Part shown: positions 7,441 through 15,062 of the stretch, piece after piece
How positions within the stretch are numbered: position 1 is the stretch's first letter
Layout of the letters: each line of letters begins with the position of its first letter
From: a virus
IMG/VR virus record: IMGVR_UViG_3300024518_006803
Span: 1-24,665 of that record
Direction: 5' to 3' (one strand)
Length of the DNA: 24,665 nt
Notes under the pieces: model-generated
The model's input: the letters and a program-made list of their open reading frames with translations, nothing else
Told to the model about the DNA's origin: nothing
The model's database searches: none
Position numbers and translations under genes: made by a program

Positions 7441-7920
7441 TTATACTCCTTTGATGCCACGGTAGGTCTCCTTTGCTTTTTTGACAGCTGGTGATTTTTC
7501 CGGCAAGAGTCGGTGACAGTCGCTACACATAGTCCCTGATTGAGTAAAAGAGACACTCTTATGCCGGCATTCAAGAGGTGCTGCTTCCACTAGATCAGAC
7601 AAAGACATCTGGTTGGCTTTGTTTTCGTCTGCCATAGCTTTCAAAATACACAGGTAGACGATAGCGTCGTTAATCCTGCCGGAGACGTCTTCTCTCTGGC
7701 TCTTGTGTCCGTTGATCCAAGAGAGAATTCCGTCTAGGTGCTTCTTCAGGAATATCCACAACACCTTTTCTTTTTCCAGTTGAATATCTTGTCCTGTTTG
7801 CTTGAAATTACGGAAGATAGACGACTCATCGTGGGCGTACTCTTTTTGTCCCGCCTCCCTTAGGGCTTGGCACTCCAAGAAGATCCGTTCCATGATGGTT
7901 TTCATAGTTTTGGCGTTCAT
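7441..7920 (-). CDS. Nmad1 (DUF1599) family protein with C-terminal zinc knuckle
   Basis: 159 residues from ATG 7920, which overlaps the DNA polymerase stop (ATGA) and has AAAAGGAG upstream. Residues 28-40 (EYAHDESSIFRNF), 50-66 (KEKVLWIFLKKHLDGIL) and 80-96 (SGRINDAIVYLCILKAM) match the nucleotide modification associated domain 1 / DUF1599 pattern (N..F...G......L.....KH.D.I.......GR..D..NYL.LL). Such proteins occur in phages beside base-modification or nucleotide genes, and a MazG-like nucleotide-handling role has been suggested for the group. The C-terminal 50 residues add a Cys-His (ECRH) and a CSDCH pair, a likely zinc knuckle that is not part of the core domain. Confidence 0.75.
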   Translation of the reverse strand: MNAKTMKTIMERIFLECQALREAGQKEYAHDESSIFRNFKQTGQDIQLEKEKVLWIFLKKHLDGILSWINGHKSQREDVSGRINDAIVYLCILKAMADENKANQMSLSDLVEAAPLECRHKSVSFTQSGTMCSDCHRLLPEKSPAVKKAKETYRGIKGV

Positions 7921-10157
7921 GCCTGCTCCTTTTCCGACCAAGCTACGAGTTCTTTAGTGATGGGGTCTTCGATGCGTTTGGCTTCTTTCGACCATCGATC
8001 CATAAGCAGGCTCGAGACCTTGATTGGGACGTCAGGACAAACAACTGAAAAGGAGTCAATCATGATTTGTGAAATTCTGTTCACACAAACCGTAGCGACG
8101 TCGCTACGAACCTCTCCTAGCATCTCATCATGAATGAACAGAGATGGCCGGACACGATCTCCTTGGTCATCGGCGGCTAGGGGGGATTCAGGAGTCATTA
8201 TCTCTCGAGTGATCTGAATTACGGCCAGCTGAGCGCCTTCGGTCGAAGGCGTCTGCAACCCCAAGCCGTTGGCTGCTGCGCAGAAACTAGCATTGGTCCG
8301 AATCATTCCTAAAGGAGAGATGTAGGAGTACCTATCTCCTCGGTCGCCATAATGGTTTTTATCAACCAATCTGGAAGAGATATACTTGAAATATGTTCTC
8401 ATCTCCGGGAAGGTTTGAAACCAGATCTCTTTGAGGTGCTCCGCTTCCTCTACTGTGAGAGTGACCCCGTATCCTCGGGCAAAGTTGACCATGGTACGAG
8501 CGCCTAGTCCGCCCGGATATCCCAGTCCTGTGGGCTTTGCTAGTGTGCGATATTTTGCATGGAATGAGTGAAAACGGGGATGGTGCTTGAAGCTCATAAA
8601 AGCCCGGTATTGGCTATCCGGGTCTATGGCACTCACCTTCTTGCAATACTCTCGAAAGCCTGCTTCCAGACTTAGCGAAATTTGACAGCCGAGGTAGGAA
8701 TGCAGATCATATCCGGCTCGGATTTTTTCTGCCATCACACTGTTCCCGAATAGAGAGAGAAGCTGCTGGGCCAGGCTAACGAACTCCATCTGCCCGTAAT
8801 CAAGGGAGAAGAGTTTGTATCCGGGGCGAGGTACGATCATGACACGAGCTCGAGGGTCTACGTTTTGTCCGTTCCAGCTCGGGTAGTTATCCGTTGAGTA
8901 GGAACTGGTGCGTCCCGTTTCTTTCAAAACGTCGTAACAGGCGTGTACCTGATCAGAGACTCTCCCAGAGCCTTTGGGCCACTCCAGCCGAGGGAGTTCT
9001 GTATTGACGATTTTGGCCCACTTCTGTCGGTGCCTGTACTGTTCTAGGATCTTCGATAGGTGCCAATGCTGAGAGACCCAGTCGCTATCGACAGAGATGT
9101 TCCCTTTATCCGTATACTTGATTGGGCATACCTTATCCCCGAGCAGTTTGTTTTTCTCCTGCACATACTGCTGCAGCCTCTTCCTTTTCGTGACGTCCTT
9201 CGTGGCGTCTTTGAACTTGGGAGGACAATCGCACTTCCCACCACATCCCTCGACGTGGTCCCGTTTCCTCTTCATCCCCTCAATCGGCGGGCATTTACAC
9301 TTTCGGTCGCATCCGGAAATATGGTCTTTTCTACCTCCTGCCATAGGCCTCGAGGGTAGTCCTGGTTGTAGAATACCTGCCAAGATTAGATCTTGGCACT
9401 TGTCGTGAGAGAGCTCTTCGAGCAGTTCTGCCTTGATTTTTTTGTAGCGATCTGGGTCGATGCTCAGTCCGTTGGCTGTCCATTGATAGAGGCAGAAGGC
9501 CGATGACACCTTGTATGCCTCGACCGAAAACGGATGCGCTCCCAATTTCTGTTCTATATCCTTGGCTACTTTCTCTTGCTCTGCCCAGATTCTGGCTGGT
9601 GTCTCGGCGTCAACCCTAGCATATTTGAGGGCACTTTCCGGCCATTGTTTAGACGGAAGCTCAGCGAGCTCTCCGTAGTGCATTCTCCATGCATCTTCTT
9701 CTTCTTTCTCTGGGGTCCTATCAATGCCTAGATATTTTGTTTCTAGGTCTGCTAGGTGGAGCCCGACTTTTTTTCTGTTCCCTTGGGGAGTCTCTGTCAT
9801 CTGAGGATTCCCCGAGAGGGCCAAATTCAAGAGCTTCTCCCGGATCAGAGTACAATGAATCCTTTTGTCTTCCAGTGCCTGGAAAATCAAAGGAACCAGA
9901 GGTGAATGGTGCCGTCCTAACACACTGAGATCATAGGACACGTTGTGTCCTACAAGGGGAGAATCACTCTCAAGCAGTTCTCGGAATACTTGGTGGGGAG
10001 GCTCTTCTCCCTCAGCGAAGAAATCTGCCTTCCCATCAGCAATTGCCGATACGAAGGATTCACCCTCCCCCCAGCCAACCGATAGGCAGACCAGAGGAGG
10101 GATGACGTTGTTTGGTCCAATCAGCAGCGTTTCCGTATCAAACCCTATCGGTTGCAT
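7917..10157 (-). CDS. family A DNA polymerase with 3'-5' exonuclease
   Basis: 746 residues, the replicative polymerase. The exonuclease domain has FDTET at 6-10 (Asp7, Glu9), LVGHNVSYDLSVL at 68-80 (Asp76) and YARVDAE at 179-185 (Asp183). The polymerase domain has TGRTSS at 414-419, motif A SLDYGQMEFV at 451-460 (Asp453), motif B RTLAKPTGLGYPGGLG at 537-552 (Arg537, Lys541) and motif C FIHDEM at 674-679 (His676, Asp677). No 5'-3' exonuclease domain is present, as in T7-like phages. Residues 275-313 carry an unusual Cys-rich duplicated insertion between exonuclease and palm. ATG 10157 is preceded by TAGGAGAGAGAAG. Confidence 0.95.
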   Translation of the reverse strand: MQPIGFDTETLLIGPNNVIPPLVCLSVGWGEGESFVSAIADGKADFFAEGEEPPHQVFRELLESDSPLVGHNVSYDLSVLGRHHSPLVPLIFQALEDKRIHCTLIREKLLNLALSGNPQMTETPQGNRKKVGLHLADLETKYLGIDRTPEKEEEDAWRMHYGELAELPSKQWPESALKYARVDAETPARIWAEQEKVAKDIEQKLGAHPFSVEAYKVSSAFCLYQWTANGLSIDPDRYKKIKAELLEELSHDKCQDLILAGILQPGLPSRPMAGGRKDHISGCDRKCKCPPIEGMKRKRDHVEGCGGKCDCPPKFKDATKDVTKRKRLQQYVQEKNKLLGDKVCPIKYTDKGNISVDSDWVSQHWHLSKILEQYRHRQKWAKIVNTELPRLEWPKGSGRVSDQVHACYDVLKETGRTSSYSTDNYPSWNGQNVDPRARVMIVPRPGYKLFSLDYGQMEFVSLAQQLLSLFGNSVMAEKIRAGYDLHSYLGCQISLSLEAGFREYCKKVSAIDPDSQYRAFMSFKHHPRFHSFHAKYRTLAKPTGLGYPGGLGARTMVNFARGYGVTLTVEEAEHLKEIWFQTFPEMRTYFKYISSRLVDKNHYGDRGDRYSYISPLGMIRTNASFCAAANGLGLQTPSTEGAQLAVIQITREIMTPESPLAADDQGDRVRPSLFIHDEMLGEVRSDVATVCVNRISQIMIDSFSVVCPDVPIKVSSLLMDRWSKEAKRIEDPITKELVAWSEKEQA

Positions 10158-10183
10158 CTTCTCTCTCCTAGTCTATGGACGTA

Positions 10184-10768
10184 TTACACCAGCACTTCGT
10201 CGGCTTCTGCTAGATTTGACAGCAGCCCATCGGGGAAGAAGCGTTCCGCTTCTTCTTCCGTCACGCCTCGGAGAACTTCGGACCAAGGCACTATTCGCTT
10301 GTACCGAACGTCTGTGATAGGTCCCTTGGTCTCTCCTGTATTCTTGTCCTTCCAGTACACCTCTTCGTTGTCCACTTCTACGACGACGTATTGCAGGGGT
10401 TGGTCATCTTCCGTCGCCTTCTCTATCTCGTCCAGGGGGACTTCGGTAGGGCGCATCTCTACGCAGCAACCTATGAATTCACACACCAACCGTTCACGGT
10501 TGGTGTTGGTCTGGAGAATGCGGTTGGTTACCTCTTCCCCCACTCCGTGTTTGGTTTTGGCTGCTTCCTGCTCAGAGGTCTTGAAGACCTTGATGATGGT
10601 CTTCGTGATGTTGAGGCAGGAAATCCCTTTCCAGTTGAAGTCAAAAACCGCGGCGTCTACTCGCTGCCAGTAGTGCCCGGAGCCTTCCCAATTGGTGCCA
10701 CGAAAAGCCCTCGACGGATCGAATTTAGTCATAAATGCGTTACGGGCATTTTTGTCTGTTTTGAACAT
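10184..10768 (-). CDS. hypothetical replication-cluster protein
   Basis: 194 residues starting MFKTDKNARNAFMTKFDPSR. The ATG at 10768 is chosen because CAAGGAGTAAGA precedes it and it directly follows the stop of the SNF2 helicase gene. Readable features are NWEGSGHYWQRVDAAVFDFN, a helical stretch from about 60 to 90, and an acidic C-terminus (EEEAERFFPDGLL). Position between helicase and polymerase would suit a single-strand-binding or polymerase-accessory protein, but I see no OB-fold signature and do not recognise the family. Confidence 0.65.
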   Translation of the reverse strand: MFKTDKNARNAFMTKFDPSRAFRGTNWEGSGHYWQRVDAAVFDFNWKGISCLNITKTIIKVFKTSEQEAAKTKHGVGEEVTNRILQTNTNRERLVCEFIGCCVEMRPTEVPLDEIEKATEDDQPLQYVVVEVDNEEVYWKDKNTGETKGPITDVRYKRIVPWSEVLRGVTEEEAERFFPDGLLSNLAEADEVLV

Positions 10769-10770
10769 TC

Positions 10771-12891
10771 TTACTCCTTGGGTGCAAACCGTTCTTTGAG
10801 TTCTTTTTCTTCTACTCGACTCACCTTGAGTCCTCGTTCTCGTAGGGCTGAGGGAGGAAATAATTGTGGCATCGGGGACCAATTGCAGTAGATGATCTTC
10901 TGCCGGGACCCCGTGGTTTGTTGTATGTATAGAGAATCAACTATAGACGCTGCCATGTTCATCTCATCTATGGGAGAGACGTCTTTGTGTCGAAACAAAG
11001 GAATCTCTGCGATTACCTCCTCGGCTTTTTGTCCATTTCGATGGAGTCTTCCCAGCACTTGTTCCGCGAGTTTTGCGGATCTAGGCCACTGCATGAAGAA
11101 CATATTAGACCAAGCCTGCAAATTCTTTCCCGTTCCATGTGCTTTCATGGACGCTATGACGAACCGTCCTTGATTCGTTGGATCTATTATTGCTTCGTTG
11201 CTTTCTTTGCCTGCTGGGCACCATAACGCCTGAGGCAGAAGCTCATGGAGCCACCTTCCGATTTCTTGGTTGTGGTACCAGATAATGCCTCCCTTCTTAC
11301 GGAGCATGGAAGACGATACCCAACTGATAGCTGCGTTAACTTTGAAGGAATCTACCCTGACGCCCTCAGGGATTCTCTGAGGCAATTCCGGATGCTCTAG
11401 AGCCTTCATGCTCCCCCAAAGAGAAAAGAGCTCCTTTCCGACGTTCATGGCTCCGTAGAGAGCCATGTTTTTACCTACGGTCAGGGGGGTGTCTAGTCCG
11501 TAAGCGTGCGGATGGTCGTTGAACCATTTTCGGAGGACCTTATGGTATTCCTGCTGAGCTTCGTGGTGCTCTTTCGCCTGCTCCAAGAGGTCTGGTCGAG
11601 AACATTCGTTCTTGTCTGGCCAGCGTAGGAGATTGTAGAAGCCGGCGGATAGCTCATAGAGGTATCTCCATTTGTGCATGGCATGAGAAATCTCGTCTCC
11701 GCTGGGAGATAACCAACGCAACTCTACATCTGTGATTTTCTCTATCAGCTCTTCCCCGGGGCAGCAGGTACCTACGAAAGGCATGAGAACGAGAGAGCTC
11801 CCGATTTCTTCGTCTCCGGTGGCAACGACCCCGGGTGCACTGCGTAGCCTGACTCTGTAGGCAGCTCTGAAAATATCTACTTTTTCGGTCTGTCCCTTCA
11901 TCTGTTCGGACGCTAGCCTCTCAGCCCACAAAACCAGAGGAGCCAAGAACTGTTTGCCATCTTCCCACCAGGAACCATCTGCGTCTACACAGTCAGCCCA
12001 GAGGGAGACTAGTTTCTTCTTGTGTGGTAGAGGAGAGTTGTCTTTCAAGCACCAATCGATCAGGTGATGATAGTCCTTGATAGACTTGCTGGTGATTGTG
12101 CCGCTCAAGGCAGCTCCATAAGGTTTCTTATCCTTGACATAATGAAGTAGGCGCTTGGTACGCGCTGCCTCTCGTCGAGATACTTTGTCACACTCATCTA
12201 GAATGATGAGCTCCGGCTCAATACGTTCTATGAGTTGGTCTTCGTCCCGAGAAAGCATTGAGTAGCTCATCACATAGAGTCCGGGGTTCTTATTTTTTGC
12301 CAGCCTCTTTCTGCGGGAACGAGGAGCCCCGTGAAGAATATGTACTGGATACTGGGCCGTTACATGGCGGCGAGCGAAGGGAAAGTCTCTCCGCAGTAGC
12401 TGACTGATGACTTGCGCTGGAACGATCAACAGAGCTCTGTCAATCCATTCCTCCTGGAATGCGATAAACGGGAGAACCTGCGTGATGATTGTCTTGCCCC
12501 AACCGACCCCAATAGGAGCGAAGAGTCCTCGATGTTGGCGGAACGCAGAAAGAGCGGCTGCTTGAATCGGCCAGAAAGAGAACCCTGAGCCAGCTATGGC
12601 GTACTGGTTTTGGATACAGTTAAGTCTTTCTTCGGTAACTCCATCTTCTAGAGGCATCCGGAGAATCCTATCCAGCGCTTGGATGTGGTCGCTTCCGAGT
12701 CCTTTTGTTGCCGGCCTAAAAAATGACTGGACAGCAATGGTTCTCTCCCTAGGTACCTGTGCTTTAGCCTGTCGGATTAGTTCTTTACGGGCTTTGGAAG
12801 AAACCTTCATCTTGGAGAGAGCATCTCTCTTTCCGAGACTCGCAGAGAGCGCGGCTTTTTTCACTTGCTGAAGCAGCTCGAGCCTAGTCAT
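10771..12891 (-). CDS. SNF2-type superfamily 2 DNA helicase / translocase
   Basis: 706 residues from ATG 12891. Walker A GVGWGKT at 128-134, LLIVPAQV at 154-161, DEAD-box-type DECD at 232-235, SGT at 263-265, motif V region MKAHGTGKNLQAW at 582-594 and motif VI QVLGRLHRNGQ at 611-621. The Q..GR.HR.GQ form of motif VI is typical of SNF2-like phage helicases. It likely remodels or unwinds DNA during replication or recombination. The start overlaps the stop of the last Arg/Ser-repeat gene (ATGA). The frame stays open for another 61 codons upstream, but these read the repeats in a Val/Ser frame, so I exclude them. The conserved AGGGAAGGGGAAGAA block serves as its SD. Confidence 0.93.
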   Translation of the reverse strand: MTRLELLQQVKKAALSASLGKRDALSKMKVSSKARKELIRQAKAQVPRERTIAVQSFFRPATKGLGSDHIQALDRILRMPLEDGVTEERLNCIQNQYAIAGSGFSFWPIQAAALSAFRQHRGLFAPIGVGWGKTIITQVLPFIAFQEEWIDRALLIVPAQVISQLLRRDFPFARRHVTAQYPVHILHGAPRSRRKRLAKNKNPGLYVMSYSMLSRDEDQLIERIEPELIILDECDKVSRREAARTKRLLHYVKDKKPYGAALSGTITSKSIKDYHHLIDWCLKDNSPLPHKKKLVSLWADCVDADGSWWEDGKQFLAPLVLWAERLASEQMKGQTEKVDIFRAAYRVRLRSAPGVVATGDEEIGSSLVLMPFVGTCCPGEELIEKITDVELRWLSPSGDEISHAMHKWRYLYELSAGFYNLLRWPDKNECSRPDLLEQAKEHHEAQQEYHKVLRKWFNDHPHAYGLDTPLTVGKNMALYGAMNVGKELFSLWGSMKALEHPELPQRIPEGVRVDSFKVNAAISWVSSSMLRKKGGIIWYHNQEIGRWLHELLPQALWCPAGKESNEAIIDPTNQGRFVIASMKAHGTGKNLQAWSNMFFMQWPRSAKLAEQVLGRLHRNGQKAEEVIAEIPLFRHKDVSPIDEMNMAASIVDSLYIQQTTGSRQKIIYCNWSPMPQLFPPSALRERGLKVSRVEEKELKERFAPKE

Positions 12892-13184
12892 TTCTTCCCC
12901 TTCCCTGACCGAGTTCCGGATCGAGTCCTCGACTCCGACCGAGACCAAAACCACGACCCCGACCGATATCGAGACCGAGACCAGGATTGAGCCCCAGACC
13001 GAGACCGAGACCCTGGATGAGACCGAGACCAAGCCCAGCCCCCAGATCGGGACCAAGACCAAGATCGGGGCCATAATCCCTTCCGTGACCGCGACCCACC
13101 CCGAAACCGATACAGAGACCGAGATCTAGACCGAGCTCGAGTCCCGGACCGATACTTTCCCACTCTCAGTATCGCAGCGTTCAT
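12888..13184 (-). CDS. Arg/Ser-repeat protein, array member 10
   Basis: 98 residues; the member next to the SNF2 helicase gene, whose ATG lies in its TGA. It begins MNAAILRVGKYRSGTRARSR and, apart from a Gly/Lys-containing stretch near residues 28-36 (FRGGSRSRKG), is Ser-Arg with Trp. Its last 45 residues (from about SHPGSRSRSGAQSW to SGKGKK) are almost identical to those of member 9, while its N-terminus is different, so the two share only the back half. Highly basic. It overlaps member 9 by ATGA. Confidence 0.6.
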   Translation of the reverse strand: MNAAILRVGKYRSGTRARSRSRSLYRFRGGSRSRKGLWPRSWSWSRSGGWAWSRSHPGSRSRSGAQSWSRSRYRSGSWFWSRSESRTRSGTRSGKGKK

Positions 13185-13444
13185 TTCTTCCCCTTCCCTG
13201 ACCGAGTTCCGGATCGAGTCCTCGACCCCGACCGAGACCAAAACCACGACCCCGACCGATATCGAGACCGAGACCAGGATTGAGCCCCAGACCGAGACCA
13301 AGACCCTGGATGAGACCGAGACCAAGAACGAGTCCAAAATTGAGCCCCGGATCGGGTCCGAGACAAAGATCTAGTCCTAGCTCCGGTTCTGGTCCGAGAC
13401 AGGCCCCTCTGCTCCCGTGCCCCTCTCAGTGTCGCGGGTATCAT
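13181..13444 (-). CDS. Arg/Ser-repeat protein, array member 9
   Basis: 87 residues, of which 19 are Arg, 6 Trp and only one is acidic. It begins MIPATLRGAREQRGLSRTRT, an N-terminus shared almost exactly with member 8, and ends with the SGKGKK tail shared with member 10. The SD block AGGGAAGGGGACGAA precedes ATG 13444, which overlaps the stop of member 8. The alternating Ser-Arg/Ser-Trp composition suggests a disordered nucleic-acid-binding or protamine-like peptide. This is inferred from composition only. Confidence 0.6.
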   Translation of the reverse strand: MIPATLRGAREQRGLSRTRTGARTRSLSRTRSGAQFWTRSWSRSHPGSWSRSGAQSWSRSRYRSGSWFWSRSGSRTRSGTRSGKGKK

Positions 13445-13698
13445 TTCGTCCCCTTCCCTGACCGATATACAGACCGATCCCGCGACCGAGTCCGAGACCG
13501 AGACAAAGACAGGGTCCTCGACCAAGTCCGAGCCCTCGACCAAGATCGAGATAAAGACAGGGTCCTCGACCACTTCCTATACCTCGACCAAGATCGAGTC
13601 CCGGATCGGGTCCGAGACAAAGATCTAGTCCTAGCTCCGGTTCTGGTCCGAGACAGGCCCCTCTGCTCCCGTACCACTCTCAGTGTCGCAGCGTTCAT
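13441..13698 (-). CDS. Arg/Ser-repeat protein, array member 8
   Basis: 85 residues beginning MNAATLRVVREQRGLSRTRT; the next 20 residues match member 9. The second half (WSRARTWSRTLSLSRSRTRS) matches member 7 instead. It therefore looks like a hybrid of its two neighbours. It ends SGKGTK, coded by the SD of the next gene, and both its start and stop are ATGA overlaps. SD AGGGAAGGGGGCGAA. Confidence 0.6.
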   Translation of the reverse strand: MNAATLRVVREQRGLSRTRTGARTRSLSRTRSGTRSWSRYRKWSRTLSLSRSWSRARTWSRTLSLSRSRTRSRDRSVYRSGKGTK

Positions 13699-13913
13699 TT
13701 CGCCCCCTTCCCTGACCAACACCGAGACCGATCCCGCGACCGAGTCCGAGACCGAGACAAAGACAGGGTCCGAGACCAAGTCCGAGCCCTCGACCAAGTC
13801 CGAGATAAAGACAAAGACCAAGTCCTCGACCACTTCCTATACCTCGACCAAGATCGAGTCCGAGTCCGAGATCCAGGTCGAGATAGCCCACCTATCATCG
13901 TCGCAGCTACCAT
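13695..13913 (-). CDS. Arg/Ser-repeat protein, array member 7
   Basis: 72 residues starting MVAATMIGGLSRPGSR, the same 16 residues (apart from position 16 onward) as member 5. The SD is GGGGAGGGGGGTGAG, unlike the GGGAAGGGG type of most members. It overlaps member 6 by 7 bases rather than by ATGA. The repeat part carries Trp and Leu (TWSLSLSRTWSRARTW), and the C-terminus SGKGAK is shared in form with members 2, 3 and 8. Confidence 0.6.
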   Translation of the reverse strand: MVAATMIGGLSRPGSRTRTRSWSRYRKWSRTWSLSLSRTWSRARTWSRTLSLSRSRTRSRDRSRCWSGKGAK

Positions 13914-14230
13914 CTCACCCCCCTCCCCGGCCGAGTTCCGGACCGAGTCTGGTACTGAGACCGAGACTTACAACGAGAACTAGATCTGCACCGAATCACA
14001 ACTTTCGACCAACACCAAGACCGATATCGAGACCAAGATTGAGCCCCTGACCGAGACCACGACTTCGACCGATATCGAGACCAAGAGTGAGCCCCTGACC
14101 GAGACCAAGATTGAGAGCTGAATCGCGGCCAAGGCTCAATCATAGATCTCGACCGCGACCGAGACCATGCTCCGGTCCTGGTCCGCGACAGGCCACTGCC
14201 TCTCCCTGCCCCCATCGTCGTAGCGTTCAT
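13907..14230 (-). CDS. Arg/Ser-repeat protein, array member 6
   Basis: The longest member, 107 residues. It begins MNATTMGAGRGSGLSRTRTG and contains MIEPWPRFSS, then SWSRSGAHSWSRYRSK and a related repeat SWSRSGAQSWSRYRSW, then WCWSKVVIR. The front and the WCWSKVVIR...SQYQTR back are shared with member 4; the middle has an extra duplicated block absent there. It ends RGVRW rather than SGKGxK because its end overlaps a different type of SD. Preceded by the AGGGAAGGGGAAGAA block. Confidence 0.6.
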   Translation of the reverse strand: MNATTMGAGRGSGLSRTRTGAWSRSRSRSMIEPWPRFSSQSWSRSGAHSWSRYRSKSWSRSGAQSWSRYRSWCWSKVVIRCRSSSRCKSRSQYQTRSGTRPGRGVRW

Positions 14231-14406
14231 TTCTTCCCCTTCCCTGACCAAGTCCTATACCGATCCCCTGACACAGATCTGGACCAAGACCCACCCCTAG
14301 ACCGAGACAAGGTCCAAGTCCAAGCCCAAGATCTAGTCCGGGCCCAAGATCTAGTCGGCCGAGATCCAGGTCGAGATAGCCCACCTATCATCGTCGCAGC
14401 TACCAT
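14227..14406 (-). CDS. Arg/Ser-repeat protein, array member 5
   Basis: 59 residues starting at ATG 14406, one base after the stop of member 4 and directly after AGGAGGGGGTGAG, the strongest SD in the array. It begins MVAATMIGGLSRPGSR like member 7 and continues with Trp-rich repeats (WARTRSWAWTWTLSR). It ends SGKGKK with its TGA overlapping the ATG of member 6. Members 4-5 and 6-7 form two copies of the same two-gene unit. Confidence 0.6.
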   Translation of the reverse strand: MVAATMIGGLSRPGSRPTRSWARTRSWAWTWTLSRSRGGSWSRSVSGDRYRTWSGKGKK

Positions 14407-14407
14407 C

Positions 14408-14668
14408 TCACCCCCTCCTGGATCGGGTCCGAGTCTGGTACTGAGACCGAGACTTACAACGAGTCCCAGATCGAGACCGAATCACAACTTTCGACCAACA
14501 CCAAGACCGACACCAAGACCGACACCGAGGCCCGAGCCTAATCCAAGACCGAGAGCTGAATCGCGGCCAGGGCTCAAGCATAGATCTCGACCGCGACCGA
14601 GACCATGCTCCGGTCCTGGTCCGCGACAGGCCACTGCCTCTCCCTGCCCCCATCGTCGCGGGTATCAT
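14408..14668 (-). CDS. Arg/Ser-repeat protein, array member 4
   Basis: 86 residues beginning MIPATMGAGRGSGLSRTRTG, then WSRSRSRSMLEPWPRFSSRS; a close relative of member 6 but without its duplicated central block. It contains three Trp-Cys or Arg-Cys pairs (RCRSWCRSWCWS) and ends TRTRSRRG. The start overlaps the stop of member 3 (ATGA), with SD AGGGAAGGGGACGAA. Confidence 0.6.
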   Translation of the reverse strand: MIPATMGAGRGSGLSRTRTGAWSRSRSRSMLEPWPRFSSRSWIRLGPRCRSWCRSWCWSKVVIRSRSGTRCKSRSQYQTRTRSRRG

Positions 14669-14907
14669 TTCGTCCCCTTCCCTGACCGATCCCGCGACCG
14701 AGTCCTCGACCAAGTCCGAGACTCAGACCTAGACCAAGTCCTAGAACAAGCCCCAGACCGAGACCGAGACCAAGACTTATTCCAAGTCCCAAACCTAGTC
14801 CGAGACAAAGACCGAGACGAAGTACAAGTCCAGGCCCAATATCTAGTCATCGAATGAGATCCAGCCTCAGGCCAGTACTGTCTTGACCCCAGTGTCGCAG
14901 CTATCAT
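14665..14907 (-). CDS. Arg/Ser-repeat protein, array member 3
   Basis: 80 residues with the most divergent N-terminus, MIAATLGSRQYWPEAGSHSM, followed by TRYWAWTCTSS before the repeats become regular. It ends RDRSGKGTK and overlaps members 2 and 4 by ATGA. SD GGAAGGGGGCAAA. The unique first 35 residues may mark an older or differently constrained copy. Confidence 0.55.
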   Translation of the reverse strand: MIAATLGSRQYWPEAGSHSMTRYWAWTCTSSRSLSRTRFGTWNKSWSRSRSGACSRTWSRSESRTWSRTRSRDRSGKGTK

Positions 14908-15062
14908 TTTGCCCCCTTCCGAGATCGAGTCCGAGACATTGCCCTAGACCTCGACCGAGACCAAAACCACGACCCCGACCACCGATATCGAGACCGAGTC
15001 CCAGATCGAGACCGAGACCAAGCTTGGGCCCCAGACCGATACCTTTCCGCTCCGGCTATCAT
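14904..15062 (-). CDS. Arg/Ser-repeat protein, array member 2
   Basis: The shortest member, 52 residues: MIAGAERYRSGAQAWSRSRS, then TRSRYRWSGSWFWSRSRS and a final RKGAK. The RYRSG stretch after the start recalls member 10, and SGSWFWSRS recurs in members 9 and 10. SD GGGAAGGGCAGAA; ATGA overlaps at both ends. The frame stays open upstream but reads Val/Ser repeats without an SD, so the ATG at 15062 is chosen. Confidence 0.55.
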   Translation of the reverse strand: MIAGAERYRSGAQAWSRSRSGTRSRYRWSGSWFWSRSRSRAMSRTRSRKGAK

